A DNA stretch of 64,000 nt, from positions 372,001 to 436,000 of the forward strand of contig NZ_VFNV01000001.1 of NCBI RefSeq assembly GCF_006715765.1. Direction: 5' to 3'. A model generated the notes under the pieces. It saw nothing but the letters and a program-made list of their open reading frames with translations, did not search any database and was not told where the DNA came from. The DNA is from Rarobacter incanus (lineage in GTDB: Bacteria > Actinomycetota > Actinomycetes > Actinomycetales > Cellulomonadaceae). Below, one piece after another: positions 17,264 to 25,628 of the stretch. The stretch's first letter is position 1. Every line of letters starts with the position of its first letter. Both the position numbers and the translations under genes were made by a program.

Positions 17264-18898
17264 CTACGCGACGGCCACCCGCCTGCGCAAAAGGCTGGCA
17301 CCGAGAATCCCGGCGCTCGCGATCGCCGCAATGATCAGGAGTGCCGCCGAGACGAAGGGGCCGACACGGATCCCGAGCGTCGTGCCGTCGTACAGCGTGA
17401 CCTGCGCGTTCAAGGCACCGGCAACGTGCGTCGGCAGTTCCTGTTCGATGCTTCCCTTGGACGAGATGACCGCGCTCGTTCCCACCGTGGAAATGTTGAC
17501 GAGATAGCGCCCTGCCTCAATCGCGCGGATCCGCGCTATGTCTAGCTGCTGAATCGATTCGTCCGTGCGCCCGAAATCGGCATTATTCGATTGCACGAAC
17601 AGCACCTGGGCGCCGTCGCGAATGGCTTGCTGATTGACGTCGTCGTACGCGACATCGAAGCAAAGCGCGGTTCCCGCACGCGCCCCCGCGACAGTGAACA
17701 CGTTCGACGCCTGGCCCGGCTGGTAGTCGCGCGCAATCATTGCAATCAGCTTCGGCACGATTCGCGAATAGAATCCCCGGTCGGGAACGTATTCACCGAA
17801 CGGAACGGGGTGCATCTTGTCGTAGGTTGCTGACGGGGTAACGCTTCCCTGCTCCCAGACCTGCGAACTGTTGTAAAAGAGCCCCGCTCTTTCCATGATG
17901 GTGCCCACGACGATGGGCGCATCGAATTCACTTGCCAGCGCGCGCACCTCGGCCAGGGCTTTGGCGGAGGCGGTGGGATCGAGATCGGTTCCGTCCTCGG
18001 GCCAAATGATCACCTGCGCCCCCGGCGCGGCGTATTCTCGCGTCGCATCCACCTGCGCGCTGAGCAGGTCACCACGACTCCTCGCGGCGAAGTACCCCGC
18101 TGGTCCATTACCCTGCACGGCCGCGACAAATAGGCTCCCGCTGGCAGTTTGCGGGTACGCGGGAAGCACGGCCGCCCCGATAACGATCGCCCCGGCCGCC
18201 CCCACCGCTGCCCACCACCAGCCCACCTCCCCGTGCGGAGGCGCCACGGAGCGTGGGTGCGGGCCTCGTCCCCCGCGCGCCTTGGCAACCAAGAATTGGC
18301 CGGTGACCATCGCGATTCCGGCTAGCCAGGCGATAAAGAACGAGAGCCCCGTCGCCGAAATCCACGATGCCATGAGCGCAAAGGGCCCGTCGGCATGCGA
18401 GAAGGCGAGGGTTGCCCAAGAAAAGCCGCCGTAGGGCCAACGCGCCGTTGCAACCTCGCCCGCCGTCCACCACACGGCCACGACTATGGGCGCCGCGATC
18501 ATCCTAAGCAGCGGCCCGCGGGGCGCGCGCGTGGAGCGCGCCTTGACCAGCCGCAGCGACCAGCCCATCCCGGCAAGGAAGGGGGCGGTGACGATTGCCT
18601 GCGCGGCGGACAGCGCGAACCAGGGCAGCAACCCGAGGTATAGGGTCGCCCAGTGGATGGTGAAGAGGTACATCACCAGGACCCCCGTGAGGCCGATCCC
18701 GAACGCGTGCCACCAGGTTAGGCCGGACACGGCCGCGGCCAGCAATGCCAACCCCAGCGGAGCGGCGGGCCACCAGCCGGGATCCGGGAACGCAAGACTG
18801 AGGACGGCCCCGCCGACACCGGACAAGACCAACCGGGCGGCCGCAGGCTTCCATGGTGGCCGGACTCGCTTGGCGGCTAGTGGCCCGCGTCGAACCAC
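17264..18898 (-). CDS. lnt: Apolipoprotein N-acyltransferase
   Basis: 544 residues. About eight hydrophobic membrane segments surround a periplasmic nitrilase domain whose catalytic triad is visible: Glu301 (IWPEDGTD), Lys361 (YDKMHPVPFGEYVP) and Cys413 (ALCFDVAYDD). It adds the third acyl chain to the N-terminal cysteine of lipoproteins. In mycobacteria the domain is fused to Ppm1; here it stands alone 13 kb from ppm1. The 3' end of polA overlaps its start by 22 bp. Tail to tail with the LGFP gene, 8 bp apart. Confidence 0.93.
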   Translation of the reverse strand: MVRRGPLAAKRVRPPWKPAAARLVLSGVGGAVLSLAFPDPGWWPAAPLGLALLAAAVSGLTWWHAFGIGLTGVLVMYLFTIHWATLYLGLLPWFALSAAQAIVTAPFLAGMGWSLRLVKARSTRAPRGPLLRMIAAPIVVAVWWTAGEVATARWPYGGFSWATLAFSHADGPFALMASWISATGLSFFIAWLAGIAMVTGQFLVAKARGGRGPHPRSVAPPHGEVGWWWAAVGAAGAIVIGAAVLPAYPQTASGSLFVAAVQGNGPAGYFAARSRGDLLSAQVDATREYAAPGAQVIIWPEDGTDLDPTASAKALAEVRALASEFDAPIVVGTIMERAGLFYNSSQVWEQGSVTPSATYDKMHPVPFGEYVPDRGFYSRIVPKLIAMIARDYQPGQASNVFTVAGARAGTALCFDVAYDDVNQQAIRDGAQVLFVQSNNADFGRTDESIQQLDIARIRAIEAGRYLVNISTVGTSAVISSKGSIEQELPTHVAGALNAQVTLYDGTTLGIRVGPFVSAALLIIAAIASAGILGASLLRRRVAVA

Positions 18899-21543
18899 GA
18901 GTGGCCAACCCCCACCGAGACGTCAAGAGGAACGGAGAGACTAGCCGCGCTCCCCATCTGTTCGCGCAGAATCTTGGTTACTTGTTCCGTTTCACCGGGG
19001 GCAACCTCGACCACCAATTCGTCGTGAATCTGCAGCAGCACCCGCGAATGTATCCCGAGGTCGTTGATGGCGCGATCCACTTGCAGCATGGCCACCTTGA
19101 TGATGTCGGCCGCGCTGCCCTGAATTGGTGCATTCAGCGCCATGCGCTCAGCCATTTCCCGACGCTGGCGGTTGTCCGAATTGAGGTCGGGCAGGTACCT
19201 GCGCCGTCCCAAGATGGTTTCGGTGTAGCCGGTTTGTCGCGCCTCTTCGACTACCCGGTGCAGGTAGTCGCGCACCGCCCCGAACCGCTCGAAATAGTCG
19301 GCCATGAGCGAACGGGCTTCAGACACCTCTATGTTGAGCTGCTTAGAGAGCCCGAACGCCGACAGGCCGTAGGCTAACCCGTACGACATCGCCTTGATCT
19401 TGGATCGCATCGCGGGCGTCACCGCGTCTACGGACACCCCGAAGACCCTCGAACCGACGAAGTTGTGCAGATCCTCGCCGCTGCGGAAAGCCTCGATGAG
19501 CGCGTCGTCCCCCGACAGGTGCGCCATGATCCGCATTTCGATCTGCGAATAGTCCGCTGTCACCAGGGTTTCGAAGTCGCTTCCCGCGACGAATGCGCGC
19601 CGAATCGCGCGCCCGGCCTGCGTTCGCACCGGAATGTTCTGCAGGTTGGGCTCGGTGGACGAAAGACGTCCTGTGGCCGCCACCGTCTGCTGGAACGTAG
19701 TGTGGATCTTCCCGTCGGCCGCAACCGCCTTGAGCAATCCCTGGACCGTCTGGCGGAGCTTCGTGGCATCCCTGTAGGCGAGCAAGTGCTCCAGGAATGG
19801 ATGCTGCGTTTTTGCGAAAAGTTCCGCCAGCGCGGCCGCATCGGTCGTGTATCCGGTCTTGATCTTCTTGGTTTTGGGCATGTCCAGCTCGCCGAACAGC
19901 ACCTCCTGAAGCTGCTTGGGTGACCCGAGGTTCACGGTGTGACCGATGACGTCGTACGCCTCCTGCGCGCACTGCGCCGCCGTGGCTGCGAAGTCCTCGT
20001 CCAAACCGCGCAGCAGGTCGATATCGACGCTGACACCGGCGCGTTCCATGCGCGCCAGCATTTCTGCCACGGGTAGCTCCAGGTCCGCCAGGAGGGCGGA
20101 TTCGTGGGCGTCGGCAAGTTGCGCACCCTGCTGGGCTGCAAGCCGAGCAATCGCAACGGACTGGCTTGCCAACCCCACATTGGCGCCTCCGTCGTCGAAA
20201 TCCAGGGCGCCCTGGCCGGATTCGTCGACGCTGTCGATCGTCACGTGCAGGTGCGTTTCCACGATGGATGCCAGGTCGTAGGACCGTTGGTCGGGCCGCG
20301 ATAGGTATTCCGCCAGTTCGGTATCGAATGTGACACCCGCAAGCGTCATGCCGCGGGCTGCCAGTGCATGGTCAATCCACTTGATCCCGTGGGTGACCTT
20401 GGGTGCCGCCGGATCGGCTAGCCATGCGCGAAGGGAAGCATCCTGATCCGGATCGGATTCCTCGAGGTTTACCACCACCGCCTCGCCGTCGGCGCGCCCC
20501 ACGGCAACGCTCCAAGCGTCCGCATTGACGGGAGTTCCCCGCCCATCGATGGCCAGCCCGAACGGTGCCGCTTCCTCCCCCAGCCACTGCGCGAGCGAGA
20601 TGCTTTCGTTGTCGACTATCTGTGCGCCGATCGCGGCCCCGCTTGCTTGCGCCGGGGCATCGTCGCCCGCCACGGCAATCGTGTTCAGCCTGTCGCGCAG
20701 CGTGCGGAATTGCAGCGATTCGAAGAGGCGATCCAATTCGGGACGATCCCACGGTTTGCGCGTGACGTCGGTGACCGCCGCGGGCAGCTCAACGTCGGTC
20801 AGCAGGCGGTTCAGCCTCCTGTTGCGCCGCACGTCTTGAAGATGCGCACGTAGCGACTCCCCGACCTTGCCCTTGATGTCATCGGCGTGAGCGAGGAGGT
20901 TGTCGAGGTCGCCGAATTGGGTGATCCACTTCGCGGCCGTCTTCGGGCCGACCCCCGGTACTCCGGGCAAGTTGTCGCTTGTCTCCCCCACTAGGGCAGC
21001 AATATCGGGGTAATTGACGGGTGCAACTCCGTACTTTTCCCGCACGGCCTGCGGCGTCATGCGTGCCAGATCGGACACGCCGCGCCGCGGGTAAAGGACC
21101 GTGACGTGTTGGGTCACGAGCTGGAGGGTGTCGCGGTCGCCGGAGCACACCAGTACGTCCATGCCGGCCTCGCTGCCCTGCGACGCCAAGGTTGCGAGTA
21201 TGTCATCCGCTTCGATGACCGGCTTTTCGAGCGTGGTGATCCCCATGGCGTGCAGAACTTCTGCTATGAGCGGAATCTGATGCTTGAAATCCTCAGGAGT
21301 CTTTTCGCGAGTGCCCTTATATTCGGGATATTGCTCGGTGCGGAAGGTGGGACCGGGCGCATCAAACGCCACGCATACGTGGGTCGGATTCTCTTCCTTT
21401 ATCAACGATATGAGCATGGAAACGAACCCGTACACCGCGTTGGTGGCAACGCCCGTCGTCGTCGTGAAGTTCTCGACAGGCAGAGCGAAGAACGCCCGGA
21501 ACGCCATCGAGTGGCCGTCAATGAGCAGAAGCTTGGGTCGCAT
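18877..21543 (-). CDS. polA: DNA polymerase I
   Basis: 888 residues from ATG 21543 (MRPKLLLIDGHSMAFRAFFALP); the longer frame to 21615 would run through the divergent gene's leader. The N-terminal 5'-3' exonuclease/flap domain is intact (VCVAFDAPGPTFR, DNLPGVPGVGPKTAAKW). The middle 3'-5' exonuclease region has lost its acidic DxE motif, usual in actinobacteria. Polymerase motifs are complete: VTADYSQIEMRIMAHLSGD, the O-helix RSKIKAMSYGLAYG, and LLQIHDELVVEV. Functions in Okazaki fragment processing and repair. Confidence 0.97.
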   Translation of the reverse strand: MRPKLLLIDGHSMAFRAFFALPVENFTTTTGVATNAVYGFVSMLISLIKEENPTHVCVAFDAPGPTFRTEQYPEYKGTREKTPEDFKHQIPLIAEVLHAMGITTLEKPVIEADDILATLASQGSEAGMDVLVCSGDRDTLQLVTQHVTVLYPRRGVSDLARMTPQAVREKYGVAPVNYPDIAALVGETSDNLPGVPGVGPKTAAKWITQFGDLDNLLAHADDIKGKVGESLRAHLQDVRRNRRLNRLLTDVELPAAVTDVTRKPWDRPELDRLFESLQFRTLRDRLNTIAVAGDDAPAQASGAAIGAQIVDNESISLAQWLGEEAAPFGLAIDGRGTPVNADAWSVAVGRADGEAVVVNLEESDPDQDASLRAWLADPAAPKVTHGIKWIDHALAARGMTLAGVTFDTELAEYLSRPDQRSYDLASIVETHLHVTIDSVDESGQGALDFDDGGANVGLASQSVAIARLAAQQGAQLADAHESALLADLELPVAEMLARMERAGVSVDIDLLRGLDEDFAATAAQCAQEAYDVIGHTVNLGSPKQLQEVLFGELDMPKTKKIKTGYTTDAAALAELFAKTQHPFLEHLLAYRDATKLRQTVQGLLKAVAADGKIHTTFQQTVAATGRLSSTEPNLQNIPVRTQAGRAIRRAFVAGSDFETLVTADYSQIEMRIMAHLSGDDALIEAFRSGEDLHNFVGSRVFGVSVDAVTPAMRSKIKAMSYGLAYGLSAFGLSKQLNIEVSEARSLMADYFERFGAVRDYLHRVVEEARQTGYTETILGRRRYLPDLNSDNRQRREMAERMALNAPIQGSAADIIKVAMLQVDRAINDLGIHSRVLLQIHDELVVEVAPGETEQVTKILREQMGSAASLSVPLDVSVGVGHSWFDAGH

Positions 21544-21574
21544 TTCATGTGTCACAGGTGACAACCTATCTGGT

Positions 21575-21967
21575 ATGTCTGACAATACGAATTTGGGTGC
21601 GCTCGCCGGTTCCATGGGAATTGAAATTACGGACGAGGGCTCCGCGCTCCCCCCGACCTTTCACATGCCGGTCGCCGGCAACACGCAGCCCTACGGTGCC
21701 CTGCACGGCGGTGCGACCGCGGTGCTGGTGGAAACGGCGGGATCCGTGATCGCCAACAGGTGTGTGCGTGCCAACCACCATGCGGTGGGCATCGAGGTAT
21801 CGGTGTCTCACCACCGCCCGGCTACCGCGGGATCGGTGCATGCCACGGTCAGCGTCGCGCACGCCGGCAGTCAGCTCATAGTCTGCGAGGTTGTTGTCGT
21901 GGACGATCTGGGGAAGCGCGTGGCGACGGGCCGCCTGACGTGCATGGTGGTCGCGGATCGCCACTAA
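21575..21967 (+). CDS. PaaI-type hotdog-fold thioesterase
   Basis: 130 residues from ATG 21575 (MSDNTNLGALAGSMGIEIT), divergent from polA with a 31-bp gap. Hotdog motifs: NTQPYGALHGGATAVLVETAGS with the HGG and catalytic-site Glu, then VGIEVSVSHHRPAT and VCEVVVVDDLGKRVATGRL. The family hydrolyses aryl- or acyl-CoA esters. The polA-hotdog-pdtaR neighbourhood recurs in actinobacteria. Its stop codon is part of the duplicated junction described separately. Confidence 0.85.
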   Translation: MSDNTNLGALAGSMGIEITDEGSALPPTFHMPVAGNTQPYGALHGGATAVLVETAGSVIANRCVRANHHAVGIEVSVSHHRPATAGSVHATVSVAHAGSQLIVCEVVVVDDLGKRVATGRLTCMVVADRH

Positions 21968-22117
21968 CCGAGTTTGCCGCGCAGTACGCGGATGCCGCGT
22001 CGCTGGGGGGGGGCGCCGCGGACCGCCACTAACCGAGCTTGCTGCGCGGTACGCGGATGCCGCGTCGCTGGGGGGCGGCGCGGACCGCCACTAACCGAGC
22101 TTGCTGCGCAGCCTGCG
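21956..22117. repeat. Tandem duplication of a convergent stop-codon junction
   Basis: Two full copies and one partial copy of a 62-65-bp unit begin at about 21956, 22021 and 22083. Each holds CGCCACTAACCGAG and the adjacent GCGGATGCCGCGTCGCTGG. The unit includes the stop of the hotdog gene (TAA) and, on the other strand, the stop (TAG) and last codons of the GNAT gene. Ancestrally the two stops probably overlapped at one CTAA. Confidence 0.85.
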
Positions 22118-22708
22118 CTCGACTTCACGCGAATCGATTGATTCGGTGTGCACGCGCACCTTGCGGCGCCGCGCGATCAGGTCTTCGATGCCGCGCGCTC
22201 GGCGCCGTATCCCCGGCTCGCGCGCCAACTCCCGTTGCAGCGCGCTGACCGCGACCACGCGGTGCGCGGCAGCCGGCGCGAAACCCAGCCGGGCCAAGAA
22301 TCGGTTGGTTCCACGGGCCCCCGGCAGCTGCTGAGCGTATATGTCAGCAACCCCGTTCCCCACCGCGAAGTCGGCGATATGCGCCATCAGCGCACGCCCG
22401 ACCCCCATCCGGCGTTCCGCATTCTTCACGTACAGTGCCTCGATGAACACCGCGGGCGAGGGCCGCAGGATGTCATTGGTCAGAAGGCGCAGCAGGGCGA
22501 AACCCGCGATATCGCCGCGGTGTTCGGCTACCACGATGTGGCCGCCCTCGAGGGAAGAAAAGACGGTGAGCTGACGCACCAGTGCCTCGGTGTCGTTCGA
22601 GCACACCTGCACGCCCAGGTTCGATTCGCCTCGGGCCTCCAGACACAATGTCGCGACCGCGGGCAACATCGACTCCTCCGCATCACTTACGTGTACCGCA
22701 GAAGCCAC
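22091..22708 (-). CDS. GNAT family N-acetyltransferase
   Basis: 205 residues. GNAT core with the acetyl-CoA signature VKNAERRMGVGRALMAHI (motif A, R/QxxGxG/A form) preceded by the beta-4 strand AVFIEALYV. A basic C-terminal extension (about residues 150-205, RRRARGIEDLIARRRKVR) is unusual. Substrate cannot be told. Convergent with the hotdog thioesterase and 64 bp downstream of pdtaR on the same strand. Confidence 0.8.
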   Translation of the reverse strand: MASAVHVSDAEESMLPAVATLCLEARGESNLGVQVCSNDTEALVRQLTVFSSLEGGHIVVAEHRGDIAGFALLRLLTNDILRPSPAVFIEALYVKNAERRMGVGRALMAHIADFAVGNGVADIYAQQLPGARGTNRFLARLGFAPAAAHRVVAVSALQRELAREPGIRRRARGIEDLIARRRKVRVHTESIDSREVERRLRSKLG

Positions 22709-22772
22709 TGTGGCTGCCCCCTTTTCAGGAACCCAATCTCTCCATCGACGTCGTCATCACCGCGGATGCCGA

Positions 22773-23468
22773 CTACTCGGCGTCCCCGACCTGGTCGATC
22801 ACCGCATCCGCGACTTCGCGCATGGTGAGGCGACGGTTCATCGAGGTCTTCTGGATCCAGCGGAAAGCTTCGGGTTCTGACAATCCCATGCGGGACATCA
22901 GCAAACCCTTGGCCCTGTCCACGTGCTTGCGGGTTTCGAAGCGCTCGACCAGATCGTCGACCTCGGTTTCGAGCGCCACGATCTGGTTGTAGCGGGCAAT
23001 CGCCACGTCAACCGCCGGGATCAAGTCCGCGGGCGAGAAGGGCTTGACCACGTATGCCATGACCCCGGCCTCGGTCGCACGCTCAACCAGCTCGGCCTGC
23101 GAGAACGCCGTCAACAAAACCACGGGGGCGGCGTGTGCCTTTCCGATTTTCTCGGCCGCCGAGATTCCATCGAGCCGCGGCATCTTTACGTCCATAACGA
23201 CGATATCGGGCTTGAGCTCAATCGCCAGTTCGACCGCGCGCTCGCCGTCTGGTGCCTCCCCCACGATTTCGAATCCGGCTTCGGCCAGCGTCTCCACGAC
23301 ATCCATGCGGATCAGCGCCTCGTCCTCGGCAACGACGGCGCGCCGCCGCGGACGCTCGGGCACCGCATCCTCGGCTACCGGCTCCGGCTCAGCGAACTGC
23401 GGGGAGAATAGCGACTGGACGTCGAGCTGGCCGTCGCTTGGGGGGGTGTCTTGTTGTGTCACAGTCAC
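22773..23468 (-). CDS. pdtaR: ANTAR-domain response regulator PdtaR
   Basis: About 231 residues from GTG 23468 (GTG 23462 equally possible). An N-terminal tail of 45 disordered residues precedes a receiver domain (VVAEDEALIRMD; phospho-acceptor Asp in DIVVMDVKMPRLDG; AYVVKPF) and a C-terminal ANTAR RNA-binding domain (VDRAKGLLMSRMGLSEPEAF). PdtaR binds ANTAR hairpins in nascent mRNA to prevent termination after phosphorylation by the PdtaS kinase, which is not in this window. The sequence is close to mycobacterial Rv1626, and the polA neighbourhood is shared. Confidence 0.92.
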   Translation of the reverse strand: MTVTQQDTPPSDGQLDVQSLFSPQFAEPEPVAEDAVPERPRRRAVVAEDEALIRMDVVETLAEAGFEIVGEAPDGERAVELAIELKPDIVVMDVKMPRLDGISAAEKIGKAHAAPVVLLTAFSQAELVERATEAGVMAYVVKPFSPADLIPAVDVAIARYNQIVALETEVDDLVERFETRKHVDRAKGLLMSRMGLSEPEAFRWIQKTSMNRRLTMREVADAVIDQVGDAE

Positions 23469-23631
23469 AATGGTAGTGCCATTCGCCGCGCAACAACGCC
23501 CAATGAGACACGTGGCCGGATATTTCCCGCCGAATAGTCTCTTAAAGATCGCAGACTGAATAAATCGGGCAAAACGCTCGCCGCGGCACGCCCAGACGCG
23601 CCGGGGACAGCCTGACGCGCCGGGATCGCAA

Positions 23632-24429
23632 TCAGCCGGGCGCGGCGCGCCCGATCCGCCAATACCCGCAAAAGGTGACCCGTTCTTTGGGAACGCCTCG
23701 TTCGTTGACCAAGTACCGCCGAGCGCCGGTGGCAAGACCCGACTCGCCAACGGCGAACGCTGCGAGGTCGCTTGTCACGGCGATGTCGCGAACCATCGGA
23801 AGCGCGCTGGCGCCGGGTACCGCGCGGTGGACGCGCACGGCCCACCGCACGTTCATGCCGTCCGGTGCCTCGTGGTCTTGGCGATCTCGTTCGTCAAAAA
23901 GCTCGATAACGGCGTCACCCTGCGCATCGCGGGGCATGTCACGCAGGACGGCAAGGGCTGCGGGCATGCCGCTCTCGTCGGCGACTATGAGATGCCGCGG
24001 GGCCGACGCTGGATTCCAACCGTAGCCCTGATCGATAAGTGCCACAGGGGTGCCCGGCGTGACCGACGCCGCCCACGGCGCGGCGGCCCCTGGGGTTCCG
24101 TGAACAACGAAATCGACGTCGATTTCAGCGGGATCGGCACGGTATTGCCGAATGGTGTAGTTGCGGATGACGGGCCTGGTGCCTCTGGGCATCGTCATAT
24201 AGCGGACGAGGCCACCCACCCCAAATCGGTTCGGCAGATTACTGAACCTATCGCCGCCGTGGACGGGTATGGCCAGGCGGAACCATTGGTCGAAGCCTGG
24301 ATACCGAAAGCGTTCGAGGTCCTGACCCGCCAACGTCACCCTGACCACGTGCGGACTTACGCGCGCTGCGCGCGCCACCTCGCACTTCACCAGCCCGGAT
24401 TCCGCGTGGGTCACCTTAATGGTGCTCAC
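23632..24429 (-). CDS. Siderophore-interacting FAD/NAD(P)H reductase
   Basis: 265 residues from GTG 24429 (VSTIKVTHAESG). The FAD-binding barrel shows RNYTIRQYR (the RxYTxR signature) and the following VHGTPGAAAPWA block; the SIP C-terminal domain carries HLIVADESGMPAALAVL and VTFCGYWRIGRA. Members reduce ferric-siderophore complexes in the cytoplasm to release iron. No siderophore transporter gene is adjacent. A 160-bp gap without visible signals separates it from pdtaR. Confidence 0.9.
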   Translation of the reverse strand: MSTIKVTHAESGLVKCEVARAARVSPHVVRVTLAGQDLERFRYPGFDQWFRLAIPVHGGDRFSNLPNRFGVGGLVRYMTMPRGTRPVIRNYTIRQYRADPAEIDVDFVVHGTPGAAAPWAASVTPGTPVALIDQGYGWNPASAPRHLIVADESGMPAALAVLRDMPRDAQGDAVIELFDERDRQDHEAPDGMNVRWAVRVHRAVPGASALPMVRDIAVTSDLAAFAVGESGLATGARRYLVNERGVPKERVTFCGYWRIGRAAPG

Positions 24430-24650
24430 GGGCGTACCCCTTGTCCCAACGTTTGCGCGGATCGGGCGGAGCTGCATGGGCGTGCCGATGGGCGAAATCC
24501 CTCACCGCGGGCGGCGGTGCGGGATGGGTGGCCTCGTCCTTGATCGTTCGCAAAATCCAAAGCCGACCCGCCTGCCTACCGCGGCGCGAATAGGCGCGGG
24601 GTTCTATCGTGGATTTAGCCGCCAACAATCGTCCGGAAGGAGTGGCGATC

Positions 24651-24831
24651 GTGAGTCACCTAGATGATCTGCGGGCGTTGCGCCGGGCACGCGACAGGAT
24701 CGACCGCGAGTATTCTCTGCCGTTGGACGTGGAAGCTCTGGCGCGCGGGGCGCACATGTCGCCGGGGCACTTCAGCCGCCAATTCCGCAAGGCATATGGG
24801 GAAAGCCCATATTCATACCTGATGACCCGCC
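24651..24831 (+). pseudogene. 5' fragment of an AraC-family regulator
   Basis: GTG 24651 follows the ribosome site GGAAGGAG. The first 60 residues (VSHLDDLRALRRARDRIDREY, then ALARGAHMSPGHFSRQFRKAYG) are the first HTH of an AraC/XylS regulator, ending in SPYSYLMTRR. The regulator normally goes on with IERA and a second HTH, which are gone: from about 24831 the frame is meaningless while another frame becomes a VOC protein. The fragment could at most make half a DNA-binding domain. Confidence 0.8.
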
Positions 24832-25101
24832 GGCCAACCGGATGTTTCGCTGCTCCTTGCGCCGCCCGCGTTAGATCCCGGCATCACCGAGCAGGAACGC
24901 GCGACCATCGCCGAAATGATGGCGAAGGGCACCTTCGGATGGTTGCTCCTGGCGACCGACGACCTTGACGGCACGTTCGCCCGCATCCAGGAGCTCGGTG
25001 CGGAGGTGTTGCAAGAACTTCTTGCGCAACCCTATGGGGTGCGCGATTGCGCCTTCCGGGATCCCGCAGGGAACCAGATTCGGATCAAGGAAGTTCTGTA
25101 A
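24832..25101 (+). pseudogene. 3' fragment of a VOC (glyoxalase/bleomycin-resistance) protein
   Basis: In the frame starting about 24832 the sequence reads GQPDVSLLLAPPALDPG..., then MMAKGTFGWLLLATDDLDGT, and ends in YGVRDCAFRDPAGNQIRI. This is the C-terminal 88 residues of a VOC-superfamily protein. The N-terminal beta-alpha-beta module is missing and the fragment is fused out of frame behind the AraC fragment. AraC-VOC gene pairs in this order are common in actinobacteria, so a single deletion (the AraC 3' part plus the VOC 5' part) explains the join. ATG 24916 could still start a 61-residue remnant. Confidence 0.8.
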
Positions 25102-25352
25102 GCGTGCGGGGTCGATCAGTGCGGGTGGTTGGCGCGGGGTCGGCCAGTGCGGGTGGTCGCCATTTCGCTGCTTGGAGCGGGGAAACCGGCGGCGTGGGGT
25201 TATCCGCAGGTAGCTGAAGTTGGTCTGTCTCAGGTTGCCTGCGTGAGTGCTTCCGTATCCTTGAGTGACGTGGCCTGGAGGTAATTCTCGAAGGCCCCGG
25301 GTGGAAAGGCCCCGAGACGCACGTAGGCCCTACGCCCCACCCCAAGCGCCAC

Positions 25353-25388
25353 GAAACGGGCCGAACACCCCATCAGTTCGACCCGTTC
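25353..25388 (-). terminator. Hairpin next to the tRNA-Pro-like fragment
   Basis: GAAACGGGCCGAAC pairs with GTTCGACCCGTTC across a 9-nt loop. On the minus strand it lies about 20 nt past the 3' end of the tRNA-like fragment, as a tRNA terminator would, though the following T run is short. Confidence 0.45.
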
Positions 25389-25409
25389 CGATATCACGAG
25401 ACACGGCTT

Positions 25410-25456
25410 GTCGGGGCGGCAGGATTTGAACCTGCCACCCACTGACCCCCAGGCAG
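25410..25456 (-). repeat. Diverged tRNA-Pro 3' half, putative attachment-site remnant
   Basis: These bases match the last 43 nt of tRNA-Pro(GGG) at 37256-37298 at 37 of 43 positions. Relative to 32378-32424 the match goes on for four more bases (GCAG). T-arm and anticodon-loop 3' half are recognisable, but the acceptor strand reads CGCCCCG, not CAGCCCG, so it would not pair with the 5' half of the tRNA gene present here. It is therefore from another tRNA-Pro gene or host. Confidence 0.75.
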
Positions 25457-25628
25457 ACGGTTCGGCCACGATCCTTGATTTCTCGGGCTTCCCCACCCCC
25501 CAAACGGCGCGATTTCACGTCACGGAATGCATGGTTTGCATGTATCAGGTCCCGACCAGGTCCCGGCTCTTGGCAGCGGACCGTAGATCCGTCAGGGGTT
25601 TACGTGGGGTTTCTGAGAGGCTCTTCGT

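Larger units (their letters stand above)
25102..25628. other. Non-coding left edge of the island
   Basis: No gene is supported in these 527 bp. The first 160 bp hold loose direct repeats of GTGCGGGTGGT. The middle has a hairpin (25353-25388) and the tRNA-Pro-like segment (25410-25456), listed separately. The rest, up to the end of hamB, is featureless and less GC-rich, marking the change from core to island. Confidence 0.6.

Noticed and set aside
19900-20600. Damaged proofreading domain in PolA
   Set aside because: Loss of the acidic exonuclease residues is general in actinobacterial PolA.
25410-25456. Functional tRNA gene on the minus strand
   Set aside because: Only the 3' half is present; no D arm or 5' acceptor strand follows at 25457-25500.
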